Shown here one piece after another: positions 27,554-38,495 of a stretch of 64,000 nt of DNA. Source of the stretch: Closterium sp. NIES-65 (lineage: Eukaryota; Streptophyta; Zygnematophyceae; Desmidiales; Closteriaceae); assembly GCA_948144175.1 (NCBI GenBank), contig CANXME010000812.1:248001-312000 (forward strand), read 5' to 3'. Numbering within the stretch: the first letter of the stretch is position 1; every line of letters begins with the position of its first letter. The notes beneath the pieces were generated by a model. The model was not told the DNA's origin, searched no databases, and worked only from the letters and a program-made list of their open reading frames with translations. The position numbers and the translations under genes are program-made.

Positions 27554-29310
27554 TTAGTCTAGACGACAGCGAGCAGCAAAGTCGACAAGCTCAGCAACTA
27601 GGGCAGACGCAGCAGCAGACTCAAAGGAAGGGTTAGTCACAGCAGTGGCCAGGAGACGCGTGATAGTAGGACTGGCAGCACGAAGAGAGTCAGACTCCGG
27701 GTCAGCAAGGACAGGAAGAGAGGACTCAGGAGGAGACGGTAGAGGGACCCGCTGTGGAGCAGTGGAAGGACGTAGAGTCATATAGTGTGTGCCAGGCAGA
27801 GGTGGAGGACGCTCACGCTGACCATGGCGACCAGTGCGAGCAGCAAGAACAGGTGACACAGGACGCGACACAGGCAACAGAGGACGAGACTCAGGCTCAC
27901 AAAGCTATGTAAGACCGCTTGTCGGACCAGAGTAGGGAGAAGGACCAGGAAGTGGCCGCGCAGGTGGGAGCTGGGACTGCGACTGGACAGGTGGAGGACA
28001 CTCTAAGGAGGGAGGAGGACTAAGAGGAGGCGGCTGACCAAGAACCTGCTCAAGGAGCGGAACGAAGTACGGCCGCGGCCATGAAGAGCCCCCAGAAGCA
28101 GTAGAGTCAACACCAGAACCTCCAGCCGAACCAGCACCAGCAGGACCTCCAACAGCTCTAGAGCCTCCACCAGCACCGGCAGCACCTCCAGCAGCTCCAG
28201 AACCTCCAAGACCTCCAGTAGCACCAGCAGCACCTCTAGCAGCACCAGTGCCAGAAGCACCTCCAGTAGCAAGGTCTCCAGCTGGCAGTATCTCAACGCT
28301 AGGAGCTCCACTCCCGAGGCTGCAGCGCCGAGCGCACCACTCACGTAGCCACTGAGGGGAGGGAGGCTCTGGCTGCGGCACTGGACCTGCGAGGCCACCA
28401 GCTCCAACTCCTGCAGACTCCCCAGCCTCAGTAGCCCCACGATGGAGGCTGTAGCACGGAGAGTACCACTCACGCAGGTGCTGTGAAGAGGGAGCGCCAC
28501 CAGGCTTAGCACCCCCAGTCTCGGCACCCCTAGTCTCAGCACCCCCAGGCTTAGTACCCCCAGTCGCAGTACCTCCACACTCAACACCCAAAGTCTCCGC
28601 ACCCCCAGGCTCAGCACCCCCATTCTCCGCACCCCCAGGCTCAGCACCCCCAGTCTCAGTGCCCCCAAACCCAGCACCACCAGGCTCTACACACTTAGTA
28701 CCTCGCGCAGGACCAGAGTCAACAGCTACCGCAACAGGCTCGACCGGGTCTACCTGGGAAACACCTGAGGGAGCAGCACCCTGGGGAGGGAGGGGGTCTA
28801 CCGACGGGACACCTAGGGTGAGGAAGAGCGGCGCGGGGGGGGAGCGGGGTAGTGCGGTAGGGGAAGAGACGGTAAAAGGGTACCGACTCGTCAAAGGTGA
28901 CGTCCTGAGAGGCGAAGACACGACGCGAGGTGGGGTGGTAAAACCGCCAGCCAGGCGCGTTAGGGACAAAGCCAAGGAAGACACAGGGAACCGCATAGGA
29001 GGAGAGTTTGTCCGCGGATGTATCGCGGACAAAGGCTCGACATCCCCAGACTCGGAACACCGATACGTCGCCAACCTCCCCGGTCCAACACAGGGTAGGT
29101 GAGGTCTCCGGAACAGAGACACGGGGCGAGAGGTTGAGCTAATGCGCGGCGTACTGCAGTACAAACGGCCACAGGAAATGGGGGGCAGCCGCATGGATCA
29201 TGGAGGTACGAGCGACCTCCATGATAAGACCCATGCGGCGCTCAGCAACCCCATTCTGCTGCGGAGAGGCCGGGAGAGTGAACGTCTGGCGGATGCCGTG
29301 CTCCGCACAC
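27554..29310 (-). pseudogene. pol: E7 integrase C-terminus and IN-RT linker
   Basis: The integrase end (FRVWGCRAFVRDTSADKLSS, VTFDESVPFYRLFPYRT) lies in one frame near 29060-28800. A shift in the C run near 28835 moves the linker to another frame: GGTETGGAEPGGA-like repeats (28500-28690), three LREWx motifs, PYFVPLLEQVLG. A stop follows near 27905, then GTHYMTLRPSTAP (27785) and the region ending ARCRLD, where E6 begins. Confidence 0.82.
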
Positions 29311-30371
29311 TAGGCTGCTAGGAGGTCAGAGGAAAACTTGCCACCTCTGTCAGAGTGCAGACGTAGGACAAGAAAGTCCGACTGGAACCGCTGGCGGAGC
29401 CGGAGACGAGCAGCTCGGATCCAAGGGATCAAGACATCAGGGACCTCACCCTTGGTACGTAAGGGGAAGACCGTGGTGTAGCGCGTGTAGTCGTCGACGA
29501 CCAGCAGAAAGTATCGCTCGTGGCCCTGTCCCCGGACGCGGGCGGGGTCCCACACGTCCAGGTGGAGAGTCTGCAGGGGAGCCTCTGTGGGAGGGAACAA
29601 GGAGGAGTGAGGAGCGGCGCGCTGCCGCCCCTCGACACAGGGAAGACAGAGAGGAGCAGGCGAGGGTGGTAGGCGAGGGAGAACTCTGGGAAGACCAGAG
29701 ACAAGGTGCGTGGAGTGCATGCTGCGAAGGCGCTGCACTGACGTGTGACTAAGGCGGTGGTGCCAGAGGACACTCATGTGCGACGGGGACCGACACGAGG
29801 AGGGGGCTGACAGCTGACCTGACGCAGATGCAGCTACCTGAGGGGACTCAGTGGTCAGCGTGTACAAGTCCGGCCCCGGCTGCCGAGTGAAGGTAGTCAG
29901 GTGACGACCCGTCCGGGCACACGTGCAGTGCGTCACACGCTCGTAGGCCGGGGTGAACTGGTGAACACCCGCGTCTTGGAGCGCGGAACCCGCCACCAAG
30001 TTCGTAGAGAACGACAGTGTGCCAGACGGGACAGCAGGACAAGGGAGGGCAGTGGTGGAGGTCGCAAGGACCGGACCCCCTGAGGGGTCAGCCAGGGAGA
30101 CAGCAACCGGTCTAGGGAGCTGGTCTAGGGCAATGCGGTCGCGAAAGAAACAGCAAGAAGCACCTGAGTCCAGTTTGAAGGTGTGAAGTGCCTCAGTAGG
30201 TGCGGTACCAGCAGACGCAGACGCACTAGCACCTAGGGCAGCAACCTTACAAGGACTTGGAGCAGCAGACTCACTAGCACCTAGAGCGGCAGCCTCACCG
30301 GTCCTAATACCTGGGTCGGGCGGTACACTCAGGTAACAGTCACCCTTAACACTAATAGTCAATGCATACAC
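29310..30371 (-). pseudogene. pol: E7 protease-integrase fragment
   Basis: The frame carries LDSGASCCFFRDR (protease), a pre-integrase LWHHRLSHTS (H and G changed against LWHHRLGHPS), MHSTHLVSGLP, and integrase Asp in LDVWDPARV and LHSDRGGKF (Glu to Lys beside the Asp). A TAG at 29310 ends it before the third catalytic Glu. Confidence 0.87.
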
Positions 30372-31688
30372 AGCAGCAAGGATAGCATCATAATCAAGAG
30401 TAAAGATATCAATTCCCTTCTTAAGCAGATCAGCCCAGCGGGGCAGCTCAGAGGCGTCCGGAAACTGCTCGCGCCAGGTGTCGTCGAGGCGAAAGAAACA
30501 GCGCTGTGCCGTGTGAAACCTCCCACAGGTTTGGCCAGTGCGGTCACCTGTGCGAATGGCGTACGGACAGGTACCCCAACCCCCAGACCCCCCACGCTGA
30601 GAGTACCACTCACGGAGCTGCTGGGGCGAGGGAGTCTCACCGGGACGCTAGTGCTGCTGTTTCTGGCCACCACCGAACCCCCCACGTTGTATCGCTCCAC
30701 CGCGCCCGCCACCCGCTCCACCGCCGCCACCACTGCCACCACCACCCCCACCACCTCCACCACCGCCGCCGACACCACCACCAGTGCCGCCACCGACCCC
30801 CCCACCACCCGCGCCACTCCCACCTCCGCCACCACCCCCTCCCACCCCACCCCCTCCACCGCCGCCGCCCTCACCTCCACCTCCACCACCCTTGCCCCCC
30901 TTGCCCCTGCCGCCCTTGCGCCTCCCACTAGGAGCAGATGCGGCCCCGACCCCCTCAGCTCCGAGGTAGTCGACAGCAGCAGTAGATGCAATGGAGGGGA
31001 GGAGGGGGGAGGGGGAGCACCCCTCAAAGAAGGGGGTGCGGGGGTCACCACGAGAGGCACCTACAGCTACAATGCTCTTCTCAGCTGCTAGGAGTTCCTT
31101 CTTGAGGAGGTCGACAGTGAGGTCAGTGGGGGAGAGGGCGAGAAACTGGTCCCTGACAGTGCGAAGGGAGTCAGGGAGGCGGGTGACAAGGTGGTACAGT
31201 GTGAGGTACATCGGGGGGGGGGGTGGGTTCTTGGCAAGGAAATCGGGGGGGAGCGCGGCACGGTAGCGGAGGTCACTGGTACGGAGGTGGGTGATGAGGT
31301 CAGCTACAGTGGCAAAGGCGGACAGGTCGGGGAAGAGGTAGGGCAGTGAGAGACGGCCTATAGCAGCAGTGGCAGGGGAGGAGTAGCGCGCGACTACTGC
31401 GTCGTACAGCTCCTTAGCGGTCTTATGCTGGCCCAAGTGCTCGCGCTCATCTAACAGCAGGTGGCTACGAACGGCTAGGCGGGCGTGAGCATCACGGGTC
31501 TGCCACTGGGAGCGAGCAGTACTGTCAGTAGTAGCGGGAGGTGCGGGAGCAGCGCCTGACGTGTGGTCATACAGGGAGACATCGTCCTTGGCAGTGATCT
31601 GGAGGAACAGGTGGAGGTCATCTAGCCAAACTTCAAACTTAATCGGGCGGCCCTCAGCGTCAAAGGTGAGAATAGAGGGAGTGGCCAT
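30372..31688 (-). pseudogene. gag: E7 gag
   Basis: ATG at 31688 opens MATPSILTFDAEGRPIKF. The frame is open through the gag core and the glycine run (about 30950-30700) to a TAG near 30648 within the QKQQH segment. The zinc-finger-like CPYAIRTGDRTGQTCGRFH follows in the neighbouring part (30560-30490). One lesion apart it is nearly complete. Confidence 0.87.
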
Positions 31689-32338
31689 AGTGGCAGCAGT
31701 AGTAGTAGGTACAGTAGCAATGGTAGCAATAGCAGTTGAAGCAGTAGTACGACAGGAACAGGAACAGGAGTTGCTGCAGGTGGGGCACAGTAGGGCGGCG
31801 CGGCTCAGGTCGGGTGGCGCGGCTCGGTTCGGGCGGCGCGGCTCGGTTCGGGAGGCGCGGCTCGGTTTGGGGCGGCGCGGCTCGGCTCGGGGTGGGCTAA
31901 GCGACGGTGCGCGACGAGGGGCGTGCGTGTGGGCGGCTGTAGCGGGCGGGCCGCGGCTGTGCGTGGGCCTGACTAGCACGCGGGCGAGCGGCCTAGGGGA
32001 GCGACGCGTCGGCCTACTGGCGGGGCTGCGACGCTCTGGTCGCGCTGGCTGCGACCTGAGGGCGGGCGGCTGAGGGTCGCGCGTCGGCCTAGGGGCGAGC
32101 GCGGCCTACGGGTGACGGCCTGCTGGGGCTCGCGAGAAAAAATCGGGCCGCCCTAGGCGGCGGTTTTCCTACGCGCGCTAAAACGACGGGGCTGCTCTCG
32201 GGCTGCTAGCGGGCTGCACGAGAGGAGAGCGCACGAGGGCGCACTAGGGGAGAGGCGCACGAGGGCGCTAAAAAAAAAGGGGGGGGCGCACGAGGGCACC
32301 TCTAGCGGAACGGTGGGCCCTTAGGTCTAGAACCTAAG
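31689..32338 (-). other. E7 leader
   Basis: GC-rich non-coding stretch between primer site and gag. It has short GGCGCGGCTCGG-type repeats (31790-31890) and GCGCACGAGGGCGC repeats (32220-32300), plus an A run and a G run near 32270. Similar in kind to the E5 leader; no gene seen. Confidence 0.6.
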
Positions 32339-32350
32339 CTCTTAATACCA
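32339..32350 (-). other. E7 primer binding site
   Basis: On the minus strand TGGTATTAAGAG(C) directly follows the LTR, the same variant as in E5. Confidence 0.8.
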
Positions 32351-32478
32351 TGTCAGAATCAAGTAGTGATTGAACTACACAACATTGGAGTACAAGTATG
32401 AAACCCTAGAGTTGTGTACCCCCTAAAGGCTAACCCACTATAGCCTACACAGCAATAACACATATATGATGTTTGACA
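32351..32478 (-). repeat. E7 5' LTR (128 bp)
   Basis: On the minus strand TGTCAAACATCATATATGTG to GATTCTGACA, with the core GTAGGCTATAGTGGGTTAGC. It belongs to the E5 LTR subfamily. Confidence 0.87.
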
Positions 32479-33110
32479 GGCGCCAGCAGAATGGCGTGTA
32501 TCAGTCGAATGACCCCGTTTCTTCGAGCCGGTTGCTCCAGTAGCTACTGGAGACCAAAATGGCCTCAGGGGAGAAGGCCAACAGCTACATTAATCGCAGT
32601 TAGAGCCTTTGGAAGCAGCATATCCGAAGAAATCTTCGTGAATATCGTGCTTCAAGGGCTTGGCCAAGAGTGGCGGCCCTGCAAGGCGCTTCTCCGACAG
32701 CAGGGGGTCATCTCGGAGGCCGCCCTTTGCGCCGCCCTTCTCGTTGAACAGAGGGACATGGATCAGCAGCGACTAGCGCTGCAACGAGAACGAGTACGGC
32801 TCGCTTTCTACGACCACAACACCGAAGAGCGACGACCGCGGTGGCTCTACTGCAAAATTTGCAGAAATTTTGGGCACCTGGCAGATCGATGCAAATACCA
32901 ATCTCGCCCTCGCCAGACCAATCTGAGCATCTGGTCTGGCCGAAAAGACGCACGAGGTGACGTGCGTCCAGACCAGGGGTATCAACCTCCCGCGCGCAAT
33001 CTGAACCCAGCGGTTCAGCATCAGCAGCAGCAGCCGTCACCACCTGCCCCAGTACGCAATGTCATGGGGATCATGGCTATGACCGGCGAATCTCGTCGCC
33101 GCCGCGTGCG
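32479..33110 (+). pseudogene. gag: E8 gag fragment with CCHC knuckle
   Basis: The gag N-terminus is missing. A frame reading ETKMASGEKANSYINRS, then after a shift near 32610 SEEIFVNIVLQGLGQEWRPC, shows typical copia gag. A classical zinc knuckle follows, CKICRNFGHLADRC (CX2CX4HX4C), at about 32848-32893. A glutamine-rich stretch near 33020 follows. The classical knuckle sets E8 apart from the CX13CX3HX4C fingers of E3-E7 and E11. Confidence 0.82.
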
Positions 33111-33121
33111 CTCACCATCAC

Positions 33122-33990
33122 TTGAGCCAGCTCCGCACCCAATTAGCGCATTCGCCAACAATAACTCTTTCAGCACGCGCCTCACATTTCACCGACGACG
33201 ATGACCAGGACTGGAACCTCCCAATCATGCTGCTCGAAAGTCCCCCGCACGTACCTGACATGCGGGCGGCGCCACTCAATTGGCTCTCTCGTGAGCAGTT
33301 CCTAAAATTCGACACACCTCACCTCGTTACGCTGCGTTTGGCGCTGCTCGCACGTGACGACAGGAAGCGGTACAACACCTGGTATTTGGACATCTGTAGC
33401 GGCCAGCATATGGTGGGCTCCGAGCGCTTCGTCTCCAACGCCGTCCCCACTCCTATGGTCACATACGTCACCGTGGCCAACAATACGCGCCTGCGCGCAA
33501 GGCATCGTCGTGCTCAAGGCATGAGGAAGTCGCACACACATCACACTTAACGATGTGCTGATCGTCCAGAATCCGCGCTTCAACTTACTTTCCGCCGCTC
33601 AGCTCATGGACTGCGGTGTCGATCTCAGTACGGATCGCGAGACACGCGACATCCTGCTTCACTATAAATCGTCGACCTTTTCCTGCAGGCAGATCAGAAG
33701 AGCACACTCCGAAAATAGAGTGTACATCCTGGACTTTGATATTCCCGACTGCAGCGGCGATTCGAACGAGTTAATCGATCTCGTTCCACAGCGCTTTGAG
33801 CACATTCACCGCAAGGACTGGAAACACCCGGACGAAAGACCGTGGGTGCCGCATCACCCTCACCCACATGAACTGGCACTGCACGACCCTGACCCAGACG
33901 GCATCTGTAGGGACTGCCACATGCCAACAACATCAACCAGCGCAGTTGCCGGCCGCGGACTTGCCGCCATCGCCGAAGAAGAATGACATA
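33122..33990 (+). pseudogene. pol: E8 protease and pre-integrase start
   Basis: The protease motif reads WYLDICSGQHM near 33382, where copia proteases have LDSGAS-HM; the catalytic Asp remains but Ser is displaced. A shift near 33530 separates it from LNDVLIVQNPRFNLLSAAQL (33545-33605), the expected continuation toward the pre-integrase segment. That frame ends EEE-stop at 33986 after an acidic, His-rich tail. The pre-integrase core LWHQRLGH is only found after the insertion, at about 45828. Confidence 0.78.
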
Positions 33991-34007
33991 CACCGCCAAA
34001 CGAGGGA

Positions 34008-34530
34008 ATGTCGCAACTAGAGATTGAAATCGCAACGCGTGGCATGTTCGGAACACCGGGACATCCCCTCATCGGCTCGGCAACAGAACACCTCCAAGGC
34101 ATGCTGCGTGGCACCGCTGTTGGCACCTTCGACGCGCACGGAGTTACGCGCCCCTACACACGGGAGGAATTCCAGAAGGCCTACCCCCACTGGCGCGACC
34201 CCTCGGCAAAACTCACCGTGGCAGTAGAAGACGACTTGGCGCGTCGCGGAGTAGAGGAGCTCCGCCGACAGAGTCTTGCCGAGGCGCGCGGGACATTCCC
34301 TTGCGGTGCATGGGGGGTCGACGAGGAGGAGAGCGCCTCCAGTGAAGGGGGGTGGCGAAGCGCCGGCGGATGGGGAACGAGCGACACCGGTGGATGGGAC
34401 AACACCGGCGGTACATGGGCAACAGCAAGTGGTGGCTAGGGCGTTGTAACTGGCGACGAAGGCAGCGGCTGGGGAGCCTCCCGCGAAGAACAAAAGGGGG
34501 GGGGGAAGAAGCAGAGGCAGCACCTGTAGT
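34008..34530 (+). other. E8 extra coding segment with GW/WG repeats
   Basis: An open frame of 143 codons (34008-34439), then the same frame to ~34530. It lies inside the usual protease-integrase interval and matches no standard copia domain I know. Its end is acidic and carries Trp next to Gly repeatedly (GGWRSAGGWG, TGGWDNTGGTW, then GSGWG). The in-frame TAG at 34437 sits in GGC-TAG-GGC, which would be another GWG if it was TGG. GW/WG clusters are known Argonaute-binding hooks in plants and some viral silencing suppressors; that role here is a guess. Whether it belongs to the E8 polyprotein is not certain. Confidence 0.5.
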
Positions 34531-34719
34531 TGTTCCCCTTGGTCGGCCCCCGCATCGTGCTCCACCCACGTTACCTCCCCCTGATATTCCACGGCATCGC
34601 GATCCTTGGGACACCATTGACTGGGGCAATGAGCCATCAACCTCACGTCGCACCGTTTACAGACCTGCTCGTGAACCGCGCAAACCCACCTTCGTCACTG
34701 GAACCATCCTTGGAAAGAA

Positions 34720-34721
<2 letters not shown>

Positions 34722-34803
<82 letters not shown>

Positions 34804-34807
34804 CCTC

Positions 34808-34840
<33 letters not shown>

Positions 34841-34843
34841 TTT

Positions 34844-34912
<69 letters not shown>
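34722..34912. repeat. (CT)n microsatellite, 3' tail of NL1 and E8 border
   Basis: About 190 bp of CT dinucleotides with a few interruptions. On the minus strand it is a (GA)n tail directly after GGACCATT, the 3' end of NL1. On the other side it joins E8. Confidence 0.95.
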
Positions 34913-34913
<1 letters not shown>

Positions 34914-35003
34914 ATGGTCCTTGTATTGATATAGACGGCAAGTACAAGCATGCAAGTCATAGAGGCATAGGTTACATGCATGCAAAGCACAAGCACCGCA
35001 GAT

Positions 35004-38000
35004 CTACAACTCCACCAGGGGCTCAATAACCGCAAAGCAGTCCCCAAGGTGCAACTCGTCCCCAATTCCCCCTACAGGCGGGTTTTCTACTGCCGCAGCC
35101 TCTCCAAGCTTGAGCAGGAGACCCACAGATTGGGCCCTTTGCAGGGCCACCGACCAGCGTTGCCTGAACTGGTGCAGGAACTTTGCAGCATAGAACAATT
35201 TGGAGTCGGCGTTGAAGTGGTGCCGAGCTGCAGTGTCCGCCAAGAGCTTCAGGAAGAGTGGCACCTCTGCGCAGGGGCAGCCGTAGGTGTCTACCACAAG
35301 TGGGAAGAACTTCACTGTCTCTGGCAGGGTGGCGTAGTGCTGGATCTTCTTGTCCGCTTCCTTCCTTGCCGCCCAGCCCCTGCCTTTCTGCGCCTCTGGA
35401 TCCCTAGTGCTAATAGGGTCAGTAATGGTGATGTCGCATACGTAGACTGCCCCACTGCTTCTGCCCGTCATTGTAAAATCTGCCGTCTGTTCCTCAATGG
35501 GGCAGTGCGCCGATGACTCGCTGTGGACAATGAACCCCGCGTCTTGGGCCATGCTAATGCAGGCATCGCGCACCTTGTTATGGGTGTTGATGCGATGCTT
35601 GCCCGTGCCGCAGCGGAGTAGGTGGTTAGGGAGGCGGGGGTCCGTGATGGCGGTGTGATCAGCGCAGTCACACTTCTTTGGTGTGGAGAAGGGGAGGGCC
35701 AGCCGGAAACGCACGGCATTAGAGAAGTGGGTGGGCCCTATCCTCCTGTTGGCCGCAATGGGGATAGCGGTCAGCCGATCCCCGGTCCCGTAGCCAGTGA
35801 GTGAGTATATCCGCTGCGTGTGTCTGCACAGAGGTTTCAGCGCCATCCGTCGAGTCTCCATGACCTGTACGGCATATCTGCTTCCATGTACCCTCAGTGC
35901 CAATGCGTGCTGGAGCCTAATGTCTGATCGCTCCAGCTGCTCCTTCTCCAGGATCTCCCGTGCATCCTCTGGTAAAGCCGCTTCGCACTCCGATAGCCAT
36001 GCGTGGAGAGGCGTGGCGACGTCTACAGGCAGCAGCATGTGATCCCGAGCCTGCGTCAAGGCGCCATCAGGGGCGCCGTCTAGTGATGCCAGGAAAAGCG
36101 CGGCTTGTGTGAAGCTCGCTGCGTACCCGTATACTCCCTCGATTAGGGGGTCGGTAATGCCTATCCCTCCCAAGGACGGCGGCACTGAGGCCTGCGCCCA
36201 GACACGTGCTTGTTCAGTGCGGCAGGTGGAGACGCGGATGCCGCATGCTATCAGTAGCGCTGCAAGCAGATCAGTGCCCCACCGACTCCAGGTGTCGTGA
36301 GGCAGGAGGTGGAGCGGTGTCGTTCTGGTGAGGTATGCCACCCGCCTCGAGATACAGCGGGTGAGCAATAGCGATGCTACCTGGGGGTCGGCTTTCTCGA
36401 GGAGTGGCAAAGGATTTGCCATATCCTGTAACTGACCCGACAAGAACTGTGACGCCCCGCTGTCAGGGCCCACAAAGCTTCCCAGCAAGCGCACGCCGTC
36501 TTGGGAAAATGGAACTCCTTGCGGCAGCTGATCCTTCACTGCTGCTTCCCTGCTCCAGGCTGCGCATTTCTGCGCGTTGTGTCTTAGCCCCAGGTGCGCC
36601 AACCTCTCGGTGAAGTGATAAAATGCGGCTACAGTGTCCGCCGCCTCCCCAAGGAATGTGACATCGTCGGCGTAAGCTAGACAAAGCACCTGTGGATATG
36701 CCTCAGCAGTGTCGCGAAGTGCTGGGTGTATTCCTGCCGCGAATAGTAACGGACCGAGTGGGTCCCTTTGACGCACGCCCCGTTCGCTGGTCAGTGGGTC
36801 ACATTCGAAATTTGCGTCGAGGTGCAACTTGGACGGGTTACCATAGGTCAGTTTCACCAGCGGCACTAGTGGCGATAGCCCGGGTTCTTGTAACGCCGTC
36901 GCGATAGCTTGTCGGGATATGCTGTTGAATGCATTCGAGATGTCGGTCTGCAGCACCAGGCTGTTGGGTAGCTTGTCCAGATACGCCCGCGCCACGTGGA
37001 TAACTGCCTCGGCCCCACCTGGCACAGCCACTCCATACTGTTGAGGCAGGAAATAGTTACGTGCAGCATCGCCCGTGGCTGCGAGGGCTGCCTTGGCTGT
37101 CAGCCGAGTGATGCACTCGCCAATCGCGATTGGTCAAGCCCCCCCACCAGGTTTGGCCAGGGCTATGAGTCGCGAGGCTGTCAGTAGGTCCGCCACCGGT
37201 GCTGGTAGGTTGCCCCCCAAAATGGTGTTTATCAATGCGTGCAGATGGGTGCTGACTCGCCCGTTCGTGATTGCCGCGTCGCGCATGTGCTCGAAAGTTG
37301 TTCCCGAAGGGCCGGCACCGACCCCATTCTCACACCTCCCCAGTAGTTTGGCGAAGTCAGCGTGGGAGATGGATAATTTTGACTCGGACGTGGGTGGCCA
37401 CGTCGTTTGTCCTGATTCGGCTAGCGGATGTTTCCGTCGGAGCTCCTCCAGGATTTCTGGGGTTGGTTTGCAGACTGGCGTTGACTCTAATGCCAACACT
37501 GCTCAGCGCAAGCTACCCCGTTTTGCCAGCCTCTCGGCTCTGCTGATGACCCCGGTAGCGTCGGGCTGATGACGTGGTGGCGCGGGTGAGCTGACCGCTT
37601 CAATCGCGTCCTTGTACAGTTGGTCCCACTCGCCACACTGGAAGGCTCGGAGCTGGGCCTTGATCTGGGGCCAGTTCGGTTTTCGTGGCGAGTTTTGGCG
37701 AAGTGTCAGGCGTGGTAGAAAGAGGAGGCGCCAACCTGCCTCTGATTCCGGGTTTCGTGACAGGTGGAGTAACGGGGTCAGTAGCGTCAGCGAAAACAAC
37801 TGGCACAGGTTTGGCGGTAACCGCCGTACCAGAGATGGTTGCCGACTGTCGCAGAGGGCAGGGATATCCCAGTTCGCGATGTCTGCGAACCAGTCTGCCC
37901 GCACCGCCAGCTCCTCTGGCATGAAATAGCGAGGGAGATTTGGATTTTCCCGCACCGCCGTCGTGTCTGCCGCGGCCCAATGTCGCCTGGTGCGGCCCGT

Positions 38001-38495
38001 CCTTTCTCGTGATGGTGTGGGTGGAATGTCGCCCGTACGATCGGCATCGGACGGTCCACCAGCGGTGTCCATTTGCTCGCCAAGGGACTGTCTTGGTCTT
38101 GCTCCCGTCCTCCTCCCATTCTCCCTTACTCCTTCCTCTCCTTCCGTCCCTTCATCTTCGCTCGAGGGCATGGGCTCCTCCCTATAAGAGGGGTCTGTTC
38201 CCTCTTCGTCATTATCTAACCTGTTTAAAGCCCTTCGTGCCTCTGACTGATAGCCGTTCTCCGGCCCTCCTCCCTGTCCGCTAGCAACTTCGCGCCCTCC
38301 GCCTCGCGCTCCTCGTTCTCGCGATGGTGATTGCTGGTGTGACCGATTACTCGCCAATGCGCGCTGGCGCTGCGCCGGTTGTGTTCGAAAAGCCGTCGGC
38401 TGCCTCCGAAGCGGGGACCATGGCGACGGGTTCCCCGCCGCCGTCTGCTCCGAAGCCCGCGACAGTAGACGCTGAAAAGACTCCTCCCCTCGTAT
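35004..38495 (-). pseudogene. NL1 reverse transcriptase / restriction-like endonuclease
   Basis: One frame, conserved with NL2 from IRGEESFQ (38495) to the C-terminus PLVEL, broken only by TGA at 37503-37505 (CGA in NL2) and TGA at 37132-37134 (CGG in NL2). RT motifs: QTDISNAFNSISR (motif A), GVRQRDPLGPLLFA (motif B, Arg for the usual Gly), CLAYADDVTFLG (motif C). A CDCADHTAI/HLLRC cysteine-histidine cluster and an endonuclease segment with ADFTM and VCDITITDP follow. The architecture is that of R2/R4/NeSL-type elements, which nick a chosen target and prime cDNA from it. No ATG opens the N-terminus. Confidence 0.88.

Larger units (their letters stand above)
27516..32478 (-). mobile_element. 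E7: Ty1/copia element, 5' LTR to linker, RT lost
   Basis: Read on the minus strand: 128-bp 5' LTR, primer site, leader, gag of the E5 type, protease, integrase and linker. It is cut off at the end of the E6 LTR just before RT. Its 5' LTR borders E8 at 32479. The 3' half is not in the window. Confidence 0.9.
32479..34721 (+). mobile_element. E8 left part: unrelated Ty1/copia element, split
   Basis: This copia element differs from E1-E7 in codon use, gag and LTR. The left part holds gag C-terminus, protease and a long region of unknown function. It is cut on the left by E7 and on the right, at a (CT)n tract, by the non-LTR cluster. It resumes at 45673. Confidence 0.85.

Noticed and set aside
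34352-35029. Proteins with long Ser-Leu or Arg-Glu repeats around 34720, 40230 and 45580
   Set aside because: They are translations of the (CT)n microsatellites.
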